Assembly: GCA_006384855.1 (NCBI GenBank)
Contig: VCJN01003500.1
Location: forward strand, 1 to 64,000
Reading direction: 5' to 3'
DNA from: Tetraselmis striata
Lineage: Eukaryota; Chlorophyta; Chlorodendrophyceae; Chlorodendrales; Chlorodendraceae
DNA length: 64,000 nt
Shown here: piece after piece, positions 1 to 9,558 of the stretch
Numbering within the stretch: position 1 is the first letter of the stretch
Layout: each line of letters starts with the position of its first letter
Position numbers and translations under genes: made by a program
Notes under the pieces: generated by a model
The model's input: the letters and a program-made list of their open reading frames with translations, nothing else
What the model was told of the DNA's origin: nothing
Databases searched by the model: none

Positions 1-378
1 CACTGCGCCTGCAAAGCCACCCATAGCACCCTGGACCAAGGAGCCCCCTGAGTGATGGGGCTGTCCCATGCGGCAAGATGATTGGGTTGATTCTGGACCC
101 CCCTCCCCTTTGCACCGTTTGGGGTACCCTCGTGCAGTGCCCACAGCTGCACATCCACATCACTTGCCGCAAGCAGGGCGACATCGCATGGCCTGGACCG
201 GTAGAGTCCCGCCCCCCCCCCCCCCCCCCCCCCCCCCGCCCCAGCACCCCCATCACTATACCATGCAATCATGCCCCTCCTCGCCATGCGTATAAGAGTG
301 CCGAGGCGACCCCTGAAGGCGCGCACCATAGCCCGGTCGCACGCATGCTAATCCCCCCTCTGTTGGCCATGTTGGCAG

Positions 379-462
379 TGCTATGGCGCGGCGCCCGCCA
401 AGCCCTACACCCAAGAGGAGCTGGCGCCGATGCTGCAGAAGCTGCGCGATGCGCTGGCCTAG
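379..462 (+). CDS. Last exon of an unidentified gene entering from the left edge
   Basis: After a plausible acceptor (ttggcag, ending at 378) the frame reads 27 residues ending KLRDALA and a TAG at 460-462. A C tract of about 20 bases follows directly after the stop, as it does after BET3 and PURH in this window, which supports a + strand gene end. The C tract at about 211-238 would then lie in the preceding intron. Earlier exons could not be placed and the 27 residues are too few to name a family. The exon might be extended or joined differently. Confidence 0.4.
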   Translation, partial: CYGAAPAKPYTQEELAPMLQKLRDALA

Positions 463-672
463 CCTTGCCCCCCCCCCCCCCCCCCCCCTCCCCTCCCAAC
501 CTGTCCCGCCTCTTCCCGCGATGGTCTGTCTCAGCCATGAGTATAACTGCGTCGGCAAAATGTGTTAAACATCTACTTGCAGTGCCATGGCCGAAGCACC
601 CGCACACGCTGGGCGTGGGGATGGCGCCACTCCGCCACTGCCCGTCTCCGCAGCTGCCAGGAATGTAGTGGT

Positions 673-1870
673 CTAGTACCTGTACTTTGTGGAGTAATCT
701 GGCAGGCACGGGGGGGGGGGGGGGGAGAGCGGGGTTCAGCAGGAGGCATGGTGTGTGTATGCGTGCTTTGCACACGCGCTCCAATGCTACCCAGTCACGG
801 CATCCGTGGATCCATGTTATGTTGTGAATGGGTAAGCGGGAGAGGGAAAGCAGGTATGGAGAAATAAGCGACACGCGTGTCGCTGGGCGCGGGCCGGGTG
901 CGACTGTACCTTTGGGGGACACCACGAGACCGCGCCCCTTGCGGGCTCCGCGGTAGATTGTCTCTACAATGTCGATGAACTCCTGCCGAGTGCCGACAAC
1001 AGCGCACCGCGCGGGGCGGGGGGGGGGGGGGGGAGCAAAGTGACTGCCATGTACGGCCGCCCTCCATGACATGCAGCTCAGGCAGTCTACCCCCCTGCCC
1101 CGTTCTTCCCCTGGATGCCCGATGGCATCATTACCACAGCATACCGCACCTGCTTGTCATTCATGGCCCAGTTGATCTTGTTGTTGTTACCAGTGCCCAA
1201 ATCGATCATAATGTGCTGCGGGAGGGCAGGGCAGGAGTTTGGGGGGGAAGGTGGGTGGGTGTTGGGGGGGGGGGGGGGATTCGGTCAGCAGCTGCTGCTC
1301 CGGATGATCAGATTACTGCCCGCGGTGCCTGCCCCCTGCCTCGGGCTCGCCACACAGCGCCCAGTTGCCCTGCGGACTCACCTTGTTCCGGAAGAAGAAC
1401 ATGGTGGTGCAGGGGTCGTAGAGCTCGTACATGGTGTTGAAGTCTGGCACCTCCCCGATATCCACCAGGTAGAATACCGCGAAGTTTTTGCATTTGTCTG
1501 ACACGCCCGCGATGACCTACCCCCCGGACAGGCCCATGGGCCGCATCAGCAGCCTGGCTATCTGAGCTCAGGGCAAGGGTTCGGACAAGGGGTTGGAAGG
1601 GGGAGGGGGGAGGGGGGAGGGGGGGGGGGGGGCACCTCGTCCATCTCCATGCACGTCTCATCCCAATCGTGCCCGAATCGGATGACCACCACCCGTTCCT
1701 CCTCCTAACGTGCGGGGCATGGCGGCCCGGCGGCATCAGCGGCAGGCTAACGCGCCGCGAGGGTCGCATAGCGAGGCGGTTGCAGGGGTTTTCAGGGGGT
1801 GCGGGCTTACCCCCAGGATGGCCTGGTCTACCGCCCAGCCGCTGTGCAGATGGGGCAGCAAGTAGCTCAT
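673..1870 (-). CDS. DIB1: U5 snRNP thioredoxin-like protein DIB1/DIM1 (TXNL4A)
   Basis: This is the 15-kDa thioredoxin-fold protein of the U4/U6.U5 tri-snRNP, essential for pre-mRNA splicing in the nucleus. Six exons on the minus strand join without a frame error: 1811-1870, 1636-1704, 1382-1516, 1150-1215, 910-982 and 673-698. They give exactly 142 residues, the usual length of the family. Diagnostic stretches include MSYLLPHLHSGW at the start, IRFGHDWDETCMEMDE, YELYDPCTTMFFFRNK, IDLGTGNNNKINWAM and the C-terminal DYSTKYRY. All five introns are GT-AG. Three of them carry long C runs on the coding strand, and the second begins GTGCCCC. Residues 62-75 (around KCKNFAVFY) differ most from the animal protein. 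The product is near-certain; whether every exon is constitutive cannot be seen. Confidence 0.97.
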
Positions 1871-2128
1871 GGCGCCCTCGACACTCTAGAAGCCCCCCGC
1901 CGCAGCCTGCAGGTGGACGGCGAGCACATGAGTAGGCGGTGCTATTACTAGACGTTGTCATGCGTATGAGAGGCGTTGGTTACGCCTGAGGGGGAAGGGC
2001 ACTGTCGAAGGGTCGAGATTGGATGAGCCCGGGGCACTGATCGGGCGAAACTGGTCGGCCGGCGCGAGCTCACCGCCGCTGCCGCTCCCGCAATCTGCCG
2101 GGCACCCAGCTGGTTGCGTCGTCCTTGG
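1871..2128. promoter_or_regulatory. Short divergent intergenic region between DIB1 and the small + gene
   Basis: DIB1 starts leftward at 1870 and the small gene starts rightward at 2129, leaving 258 bases that must hold both 5' leaders and probably both promoters. No TATA box or other element stands out. The regulatory role is inferred from orientation only. Confidence 0.35.
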
Positions 2129-2567
2129 ATGTCACCCGACAGCACCCGTGGCCCTCTCGACGTGCTTAGCTTCTTCCTGCTGTACGACCTTTTCTGGAAG
2201 TGGATTTGGAACAAGTGGGAGTTCAGCCCCGCCCCTGGCCTTCGGCTTGGGTATGTGGCCCGTTTGTGGCCTTGGAATGACGACTGTGGGGATGGTGAGG
2301 TGGAGGTGCGCCATCGGGGTTTACCACGGGGTTTCGAGGACCCTGACAGCAGGGCTTGAATAAGCCCTGCTCGCAAAGCAGCGCAGAGTAGCCGACGTCC
2401 CCGGAACCCCCAGGTCGTGCGGGTTTCGGGTCTCAGGAGAATACCAGAACTGCCCTGAGTTGAAAGCGGCGTACGAATCAGCATGCTCGCACCGCGCGCC
2501 GGCGTTTCAAAAAGATTTGGAGACGGTCTTCCAAGATTTCCTCGCTCATAAGACGGCCGGGAGGTAA
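2129..2567 (+). CDS. Small two-exon gene, tryptophan-rich protein of unknown function
   Basis: Exon 1 (2129-2250) starts at ATG and reads through an aromatic stretch, LYDLFWKWIWNKWEF, to a good GTATGT donor. Exon 2 (2414-2567), after a ccccag acceptor, keeps the frame and contains GEYQNCPELKAAYESAC and VFQDFLAHKTAG before a TAA. Together they give 91 residues. The final AG|GTAAGG is also a strong donor, so the protein may continue into further exons that I could not place. Two cysteines lie nine residues apart (C-P-E-L-K-A-A-Y-E-S-A-C). I do not recognise the family. Support comes from the frame-consistent splice join and the non-random composition of both exons. A C-terminal portion of a longer gene is the main alternative. 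Confidence 0.45.
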
Positions 2568-3927
2568 GGTCAGTGTCATGACGTCAGCTACTTGGGAAAA
2601 TGTGGTAGAAACCCCGGAGCAAAAAACCCCATTTCCTTTGCGACAGATCGACAGATGCGACAGATCAACACAAACGCGAACGGGCGGACGGGAATGGCGG
2701 GATGAGCCCACCGCGGCGCGACCATCGTCCAGCCGGGGGCCACGTCACTACCGGAGACGACTAGCTAGCGGACTACATATGGCGGCGCGATTTTGTTTGT
2801 GAAATCAAGGAATAAGTGCGAACTCATGACGCTCCACACAGGAAACTATCGCTTGGAATTGTGTCTTGCCGGTCGGGGCTCGTGATGCGATAAAAATAAT
2901 ATCCCATATATCAGGAAGAAATATCTGTTATTTGCCCAGCAGCAGATAACTGCGGCTCCAACAGCTTCCGCTGTGCCCTCTGCCTCCCCGACGCTAAACC
3001 AATCACTACCCTTAGTTGGACAAGGAAGGTCCAACGCCCGGTGAACGGCAGTCCAGAGCAACGCAGGGGTTCTACGAGGCACGGTGTGTCGCTTGCGGGC
3101 CGCGTTCCACCGGCCCTGCCGTTGTTGGTGAAACGGCGGCACTGAGCCCACCAGCGGCGCGACGAGCAGCAGCCACTCTTCTCACCCCCGTGCCTCCATC
3201 CACGCTCTGCACGACGCCCCAGCAGGTACAATTCCCTCCGCCTCGCCTCAAAGCAGCCATCTTGCCCATACGCACACGTGTATGTCCGCTCGGCACCGGT
3301 TCCTCCGCGCCGCCGTTCCCGCGGCATCAGCCCCCCTTACAGCCGTTCCCACCACCTCTGGCGGCTTGGGATCGTCATCCTCGAAGATCACGCTTTACAA
3401 TTCCCCTTCCGTGCCGCTTTAAGTCACGATACACAAGAGGCGGGAGGCGAGTTGTTCCCAGGGTAGATCGCCGCTGCCTGGGCTTTGCTCAGTTGCTCCT
3501 CACCCGTGAAGGCACGGGCAGCCGCAATGGCGATGCGATTCCCCGCTCCCCCCCCCCCCCCCCCCCCCCCCCCCAACCCCCCTTTCAAGACCCCATACGC
3601 CAGACCCTAGATACCAGAATCCGCTGCCCTCTTCTCCCCAAATTCCCTATCCGATTGCGCCTTTCGTCCTCACAGCCAGCAGGACATGTGCGCCAGGGCT
3701 GTTGTGTCCACGCGTGGTCGTATCAGAGACACGTCTGGAGTGTCCGCCTCCCTGTTTCCCGGCGCCCTACATCGGCACGCACCTAATTCACTGATGTGCC
3801 CGTTGTCCCCCCCCCCCCCCCCCCCTACCTGCGCTGCTGCGCCCGCATCAGGCGCCTGGCTGCTGCTGACCGAGCCAGGGGGGCGGGCACAGCCTCACAC
3901 GCGGCGCCCTAGCTCCCTCAGCCAGCC
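2568..3927. other. Gap upstream of TerC, no gene recognised
   Basis: About 1.36 kb with two C tracts on the + strand (about 3548-3573 and 3808-3826), which suggest 5'-leader introns of TerC or the tail of the small gene at 2129. A long open frame at 3016-3786 is arginine- and proline-rich without recognisable motifs, so I do not call it a gene. Confidence 0.5.
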
Positions 3928-6184
3928 ATGGCGCAGCGACTGGCCTGCGGGCTGGCCACCGCCGGCAGATGGCAGCCTTTCGCCACACAGCGCGCCCCGC
4001 CAGGCCAAAACTTCGGCGGCATCGCGCCGCCTCTGCGGCGAGTCAACCAGCGGCAGGGCGGCCGGGAGCCCAGCCGCGCCGGGGGCGTGGGGGTGGTGAA
4101 CAGCAAGGTGGAGGGCGAGTCGGCGGCGGAGGCGCGCACCTCGACGCCGCCGGGGGAGCCGGGCCCCTCCCACGCGTCGGACGCAGCGCCCCCCGAAGCC
4201 AAGCCCGGCCTGCAGGACATTGAAACCGAGGAGGAGACGGAGTCCAAGGGCGAGGTGGTGGCGGCGTGGGCGCTGGCGGCGGTGGTGTTTGGCTCCAGCG
4301 TTGGCTACTTCATGGGCGCGCCCAAGGCGGAGGAGTTCTTCGCGGGCTATCTGCTGGAGCAGTCGCTGAGCGTGGACAACCTGTTTGTGTTCATCCTCGT
4401 GTTCCGGTACTTCAAGGTGCCCCCCCCCCCCCCCCCCCCCCTCGTGCCGTCGGGGGCGGATTCGCAATGGGCTGTAGGCATCATGACTGAATTTTGCACA
4501 TTCACGTCAAATTCACATGCAAGTTCCAGAAAATCCGAATTATGGTCACAGCTCACCTTTGACTGGAAATGGCTGAATGGTATCGGAAGCTCATGCTTCA
4601 CAGGTTCGTATTGCTGCTTTCAGGCCGAATTCCAGAATTCCTGCCAAATTCCTGAATTCGGGATGAATTCCATTTCCCAATCCATTCAGTGGGTTGGACT
4701 CGGCTTGCTCGACCCGCGGCCGCCCCCCGGGCCTGACCCAGGACGGGCTCCGCTCCGCGCGCAGGTGAAACCGGAGCAGCAGGAGGTGGTGCTCAACTAC
4801 GGCATCTGGACCGCCGCCATCCTGCGGGGCGTCATGACGCTGGCGGGCGTGGAGCTGGTGGACAACTTCAAACCGGCGCTGCTGCTGTTTGCGGGCGTGT
4901 TGGTGTACTCGTCGTACGGCATCCTCGCCGGGGGCGAGGAGGAGGAGGAGGCGGAGGACCTGGAGGACAACAGCATCGTGAAGGTGTGGCGGCATCCCCC
5001 ACTATGCCTGCGGTGTTGCTGCCGACTTTTTGTTAGGTGGGTGGGTGATGATGGTTTGGGGGGGGGGGGGGGGGGGGGGGCGGGGGGATGAGGGGGTTAT
5101 GTTACGGTTGATCGCCGGCTATTGCCAAAGTGTTAAAGGTTAAAAATTGGCGACTTCCCGGAGCTCCAGGTGACTCAATATTTCGAGCATTAGGGTTTGA
5201 GGTGTCATGAGCCCTAAAGAGGCCACGTGTCAGTCCAACACGCCGGCGGTCGCCGAGTTTTTCGCCCAAGTCGCCACATTTTCTGGCAATTCTGAGGGTT
5301 GTTGTCAACCTGTCGACACCAAATTGGCGACTTTGGGAGGGTTACCAGTTGCAAATACACTTCCCACCCAGCCCGCACAATGTGCTGCTGCTGCTGCTGT
5401 TGCCAATGGCGCATCGCACCTCTGGCTGCACTCAAACAGGCGCCCCTGAAAGGAACCCCCCCCCCCCCCCCCCCCTCTGGGCAACACCCCCACCCCCATG
5501 TTTGACGCGCAGTTCTGCCGGCGCTTCATCACGGTGGGCGGCAGCTACGACGGGAGCAACTTCTTCACCGTGGAGAACGGGCAGCGCGTGGCGACCCCGC
5601 TGCTGCTCGTGCTCGCGGTGGTGGAGCTCAGCGACGTCGTGTTTGCGGTGGACTCCATCCCGGCGGTGTTTGGCGTCACCGTGGACCCCTTCATCGTGTA
5701 CACCTCCAACATGTGAGCCCCGCCCCCCGCGCTCTGGGCTGTAGGGTTTTGGTATGGAGTTTTCTACCCAGACGCCCGATTATCCTGGGGTGGAACTGGA
5801 CACATCCTAGGATATCCTAGGACAAGATAACCCAAGATAACAGGATGCTGTCGTAATGTTATTACTAACTTTTTGGTTACAGGGAGAGCGTCAAGAGAAT
5901 GCACGGAAAGTATTGGGGAATGTTATACGGGTGCTTTTGAGGACGAATTTCCATATCCCAGGATTGCCCTAGGACATCCTAGGATCAGGATTACTCAAGA
6001 TTATCCTGCGCCGGATGTGTACGTCTATTCATAGCTGCACCTGCATCAAACCCCAAACCTGTTTTAAAACCCCAACCCAAGCCCTGTATTTCAAACCCTA
6101 GAACCCAAACCCAGGATAAACCCTACACCTGCCCCATTCGATCACACCGGCCCTCTGCCTGGTGTGATACCACATGGGGATTGC

Positions 6185-6215
<31 letters not shown>

Positions 6216-6488
6216 CCTCCAGCCTGAGCGCTCTGACAACCATGACACGCGCACAGGTTCGCCATCGCCAACCTACGGGCGCTGTACAAATTCATCTCTG
6301 TGGTCATGGACGACCTGCGCTTCCTGGACAAGTCGGTGGCCATCGTGCTGGGCTACATCGGGCTCAAGATGGTGGCGGACTTTGCGGGGTACGAGACGCC
6401 CACCAACATCAGCCTCGGGATCGTGGCCTCCGTGCTCGCGGGCGGCGTGGCGCTCAGCTACGTCCTGCCGGACAAGAAGGAGGGCTGA
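3928..6488 (+). CDS. TERC: TerC-family integral membrane protein, plastid type
   Basis: TerC proteins are multi-pass membrane proteins; the plant member sits in thylakoids and is needed for inserting thylakoid membrane proteins. Exons are 3928-4416, 4765-4983, 5513-5712 and 6257-6488, giving 379 residues. The first ~110 residues are Arg/Ala/Pro-rich with no membrane segment, as expected for a plastid transit peptide plus an acidic linker. The TerC core starts around residue 112 (WALAAVVFGSSVGYFMG) and carries the family motifs LEQSLSVDNLFVF, ELSDVVFAVDSIPAVFGVT and DPFIVYTSN. An acidic loop (GGEEEEEAEDLEDN) lies near residue 225. The second and third signatures hold the acidic membrane residues thought to bind metal. 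Intron 1 begins GTG followed by a 22-base C run. Intron 3 holds CCTAGG palindromes. Plastid targeting is inferred from the N-terminus and the plant relatives. Confidence 0.93.
4600..4690. repeat. GAATTC-rich dispersed motif in TerC intron 1
   Basis: Five imperfect palindromic units built on GAATTC or AATTCC occur within about 90 bases of TerC intron 1. A similar cluster lies at about 16150-16260 in intergenic DNA, and shorter traces occur near 32230-32275 in a UFL1 intron. The order and spacing differ, so this is a related motif cluster, not a clean repeat copy. Confidence 0.4.
5798..6010. repeat. CCTAGG palindrome clusters in TerC intron 3
   Basis: Two clusters of the palindrome ATCCTAGGAT and variants lie at about 5806-5825 and 5968-5986. 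They flank about 140 bases, with related AAGATAA and AGGAT words on both sides. This could be a small inverted-repeat element inserted in the intron, or a hairpin-rich intron segment. No target duplication was identified. Confidence 0.35.
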
Positions 6489-8130
6489 GCGCGGCGCCGC
6501 TGCCTGGGCGATGCTGGGGAATAATGCCATGGCGTATCTATTTATGCCACCTGCAACCACACGAATACCTTGACCCTCCCGCACCCCAAGCAGAGGGACC
6601 GGCGTCCCTACATCCGGGCCATGCCACGTGCACGGCGTGGCGCGGTGAATGCGGCTGCGCGTTTGGCCTCGCCGGCCCGGGCACATTCCGGGCGGCAGGG
6701 GGGCATGCGGTCCGGTGCGGCAGGTGCCGCCAATGCGGTGCAAACGGCTGCCGCTGATGCTGCGCGCCACTGCCATGGGCGGCATCATCCCCGCGCGTGC
6801 TCCCCCATGGGCATCTGGATGCGAAGTAGGATGCACCGACCCCAGGGTGCCGTCATCTGGATGCCAGGTCTATATGTGTGGATGCTGGGTGGGTGGTTGG
6901 TGGTCAGGGGGGGGGGGGGGGGGGGCTGCGCTGCCCTGGCTGATGGCTGAGGACGCTGTGGGAGCGCTTCGGCTCAGAATCGTGCACATGACACACTCAG
7001 CAACGCTCTCACCCTCCATGTTTACCCTCCCGCTCGCGCTGCCTCTCACATAGGAAACATGACGCATGCACAACGTGGATTGTCTCGTGGGACGAGACGG
7101 TCTGTCATCAGTGAGACGGAAACGGTATGTATTAGCGGGACGACAAGTACTAACATAATCTGATATTTATAGAACGTCTTCGCTGTCTTTGCGTTCCCAA
7201 GCAAGCTCCGCGACAATACGGGCATTATTTGTAGTTCCACGGATGTAAGCCTCGCATGCGCATCGATGAGAGCGCCTCCCTGTGAAGCCGAGTGGCGGCC
7301 TGTCGGGAGAGTCTCCAACACAGCGACTCCGTGGCATGGGCGTGAGTGTGTGCGTGTTGGGGGGGAGGGGGGGGGGGGGGGCAGTCGGCAGTGATAGGAT
7401 AATATAATGAAAGGGAAGCACTCCGTCTCCACAGTGGCCATGCTATTGTCGGTTGGTACAATACCCGCACTGATTGTTCATTGCATCAACATATTGTGGA
7501 CAGTCTCTTGCATACGTACCTGTTATTGGTTAGTTTTGGGCCCTGCCTAGCTTGCAACAATCATAAGCAAGCATGTATAGTATGATCAGGGTAAAGGACC
7601 TGCTTGGGGTGAAGGAACTGCGTCCTGCCTTCCTCGCGCTGAAATCGCTGCTCGCAGGCAAGCGCTAATCCCCAGTGACCACCATGCTGAATGATACCTG
7701 TCACTGCTAGTGCAGCCATCCCAGTCGGGCAGTGGTATCCCATGGCACAATCGAAATTGTTGCCGCCTCTTTGGGTTGGTACCGTGGCTGTCATTACGGC
7801 TAGAGAACGCTGCTAGAACGGATAGGCGCATGACAACAGCAGCACCAGTACCCAGTTGGCCGGCTCATGTGCTAGAAGCAGCAGTACCTGATGCAGCAGC
7901 CACCAGTAGAATAAGCGGCAGCAATAACGACGGCAGTAAGGGCAGTCGCCGGTAGTTTGGCTGGGCGGAAGTACACCTAACCAAGAAATCCCTAGACGTG
8001 CGAAAACCGCCGCGTGGGCGGACCAATACGAGTTTAAGACGCGACAAGCAACTACGAGCACTCATAAAATCCTTACTCACCAAATAAGTCTCGCATACGT
8101 ACGATGAGGACATAGAGCATGTAGCGACTA
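6489..8130. other. Intergenic region downstream of TerC, no gene recognised
   Basis: About 1.6 kb. G runs at about 6907-6924 and 7362-7381 are the only obvious structures; elsewhere in the window such runs lie in introns or leaders of minus-strand genes, but no minus-strand exon could be found. No TGTAA motif follows the TerC stop closely. Confidence 0.5.
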
Positions 8131-8167
8131 CATGTTGCCAGTCCTGTCCCGGGGGCGGAAGAAAAAA

Positions 8168-8405
8168 ATAGTAAAGTTCGCCCCGGGACATCGGCCGAAG
8201 CCGCCCCAGGACGACCTCGTGCGCCAGGTGTAGTCGTAGGTCTGGCACAGCCCGTAATCCATTGCCTCATTCGAACCCCGAAGGGCTAATGCATCAAACG
8301 GGTTCACCCGGGACACGCCAGGCCGAAAATGTCGAAATACATCGGCTAGGAGTCGAACCCGGGTCTCTCGCACACGAGACGACCGCTCACCCGAGCGGAC
8401 GAGGG
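8168..8405 (-). mobile_element. SINE-like repeat with tRNA-related head, copy 1
   Basis: Read on the minus strand, the element starts near 8405 with a tRNA-like segment. It contains GAGCGGTCGTCTCGTGTGCG and a B-box-like GGGTTCGACTC, followed by a body with a second GGGTTCGAAT box. It ends near 8168 in a T-rich tail after GGGGCGAACTTTAC. Two related copies occur in the same orientation near 26.6 kb and 54.9 kb. A tRNA-derived head, an unrelated body and a short homopolymer tail are the standard layout of a SINE. Ends are approximate and target duplications were not identified. Confidence 0.6.
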
Positions 8406-8772
8406 ATGTAAAAATAGTAGAGCATGCGTAGCATATTCGTATGCTGGCGCGTGCTGAACGCGCCGATCGCAGCAGACAAAGGCGCGCGCCGGCGGAGGGC
8501 CGCGGGTGGGGGCGGGAGACAGGCCAGGCAGGGTCTGTGTGCGACAGTCTGATTACCAAGTGCTTCCAGTTCCAGCAAGGCCACGGGCTGGGCGAGTGAG
8601 GCCGAGCAAGGACGCCCACTCACCCCAGTGGCAGCGGAAATACATAGACACTGGTCTCTCCGGCACTGGTGGCGCAGCATTGCGCGCGGGCATCCCGCGT
8701 CCCAGGCGTAAAAGTAGCCGAGGCACCGGCGCACGTCGCAGGGTCAGGTGGCGGGTGCATCCTTCAGGCAGG

Positions 8773-9318
8773 ATGCCGCCGCTGCCGCCTGGCGCGATGC
8801 CGCCGGAGAGGATAAACGCAGAGATATTCACGTTGACGTACGGATCCATCGTGAGGCAGTTGCTGACAGACCTCGAGGACGTGGACGCGGTGAACAAGGA
8901 GCTGGACAAGATGGGGTACAACATCGGGACCCGCTTGATAGACGAGTTTCTGGCCAAGACCAACACACAGCGCTGCCTGGACTTCAGGGACGCGGCAGAC
9001 AAGGTGGCCAAGGCAGGCTTCAAGATGTTCCTGGGTGTCACGGCGGCGGCCACAAACTGGACCTCGGACGGCTCAGCCTGCAGCATTGTGCTGGAGGAGA
9101 ACCCACTGGCGGACTTTGTGGAGCTGCCGGAGGCGTACACCGGCCTCGTGTACTGCAACATCCTCTGCGGGGTCATCCGGGGCGCGCTGGAGATGGTGGG
9201 GATCCTCGTGGAGTGCCACTTTGTTCGCGACATGCTCAAGGGGGATGACGCCTTCGAGATCCGCCTGAAGCTGATGGAGCAGCGGCCCGAGGACTTCCCC
9301 TTCAAGGACGACGACTAG
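8773..9318 (+). CDS. BET3: TRAPP complex subunit Bet3 (TRAPPC3)
   Basis: Bet3 is the core small subunit of the TRAPP tethering complexes that act as Rab1/Ypt1 exchange factor at the early Golgi. The gene is a single open exon of 181 residues, close to the animal length of 180. Family landmarks are IFTLTYGSIVRQL near residue 18, KMGYNIGTRLIDEFL near 46, RCLDFRDAADKVAKAGFKM near 67 and CGVIRGALEMVGI near 140. Cys68 in RCLDF corresponds to the cysteine that carries a buried palmitate in mammalian TRAPPC3. The ATG at 8773 was chosen because it leaves a short N-terminus like that of relatives. The frame is open upstream to 8506, and a second ATG lies eight codons downstream. A C tract follows the stop at once, then TGTAA at 9423. 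Confidence 0.96.
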   Translation: MPPLPPGAMPPERINAEIFTLTYGSIVRQLLTDLEDVDAVNKELDKMGYNIGTRLIDEFLAKTNTQRCLDFRDAADKVAKAGFKMFLGVTAAATNWTSDGSACSIVLEENPLADFVELPEAYTGLVYCNILCGVIRGALEMVGILVECHFVRDMLKGDDAFEIRLKLMEQRPEDFPFKDDD

Positions 9319-9367
9319 CGCCCCCCCCCCCCGCGTCCCACCGGCCGCTACGGGCCATGCCCTGCTG

Positions 9368-9372
9368 TTACA
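9368..9372 (-). terminator. TGTAA polyadenylation motif of the ZIP4-like gene
   Basis: TTACA on the + strand reads TGTAA on the minus strand, 187 bases beyond the ZIP4-like stop. TGTAA is the established chlorophyte polyadenylation signal. It overlaps the 3' region of the convergent BET3 gene. Confidence 0.5.
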
Positions 9373-9422
9373 TCTGTACCAATCCAACCATGCACCAATC
9401 TTACCGACTGGCTGACGATGTA

Positions 9423-9427
9423 TGTAA
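9423..9427 (+). terminator. TGTAA polyadenylation motif of BET3
   Basis: TGTAA 105 bases beyond the BET3 stop, in the position expected for the chlorophyte polyadenylation signal. Confidence 0.6.
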
Positions 9428-9558
9428 CCACATCCTCCTGGAGTGCTATGGAGCTGACACGTTGTCCGACCATTAAAGCACACGTCTCATCAAGGTACTC
9501 ACAGCGCACATTGCTCATACTGAGCCCCTCCCATACAGAAGCCCGCCTCCACTCATGG

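Noticed and set aside
3016..3786. Open frame of 256 codons on the + strand upstream of TerC
   Set aside because: Composition is Arg/Pro/Ser-rich, no motif is recognised, and the frame runs through a C tract; GC-rich DNA here gives many such frames.
8336..8405. Stand-alone tRNA gene
   Set aside because: The anticodon arm does not close properly and the segment continues into a body shared with other repeat copies, so a SINE head fits better.
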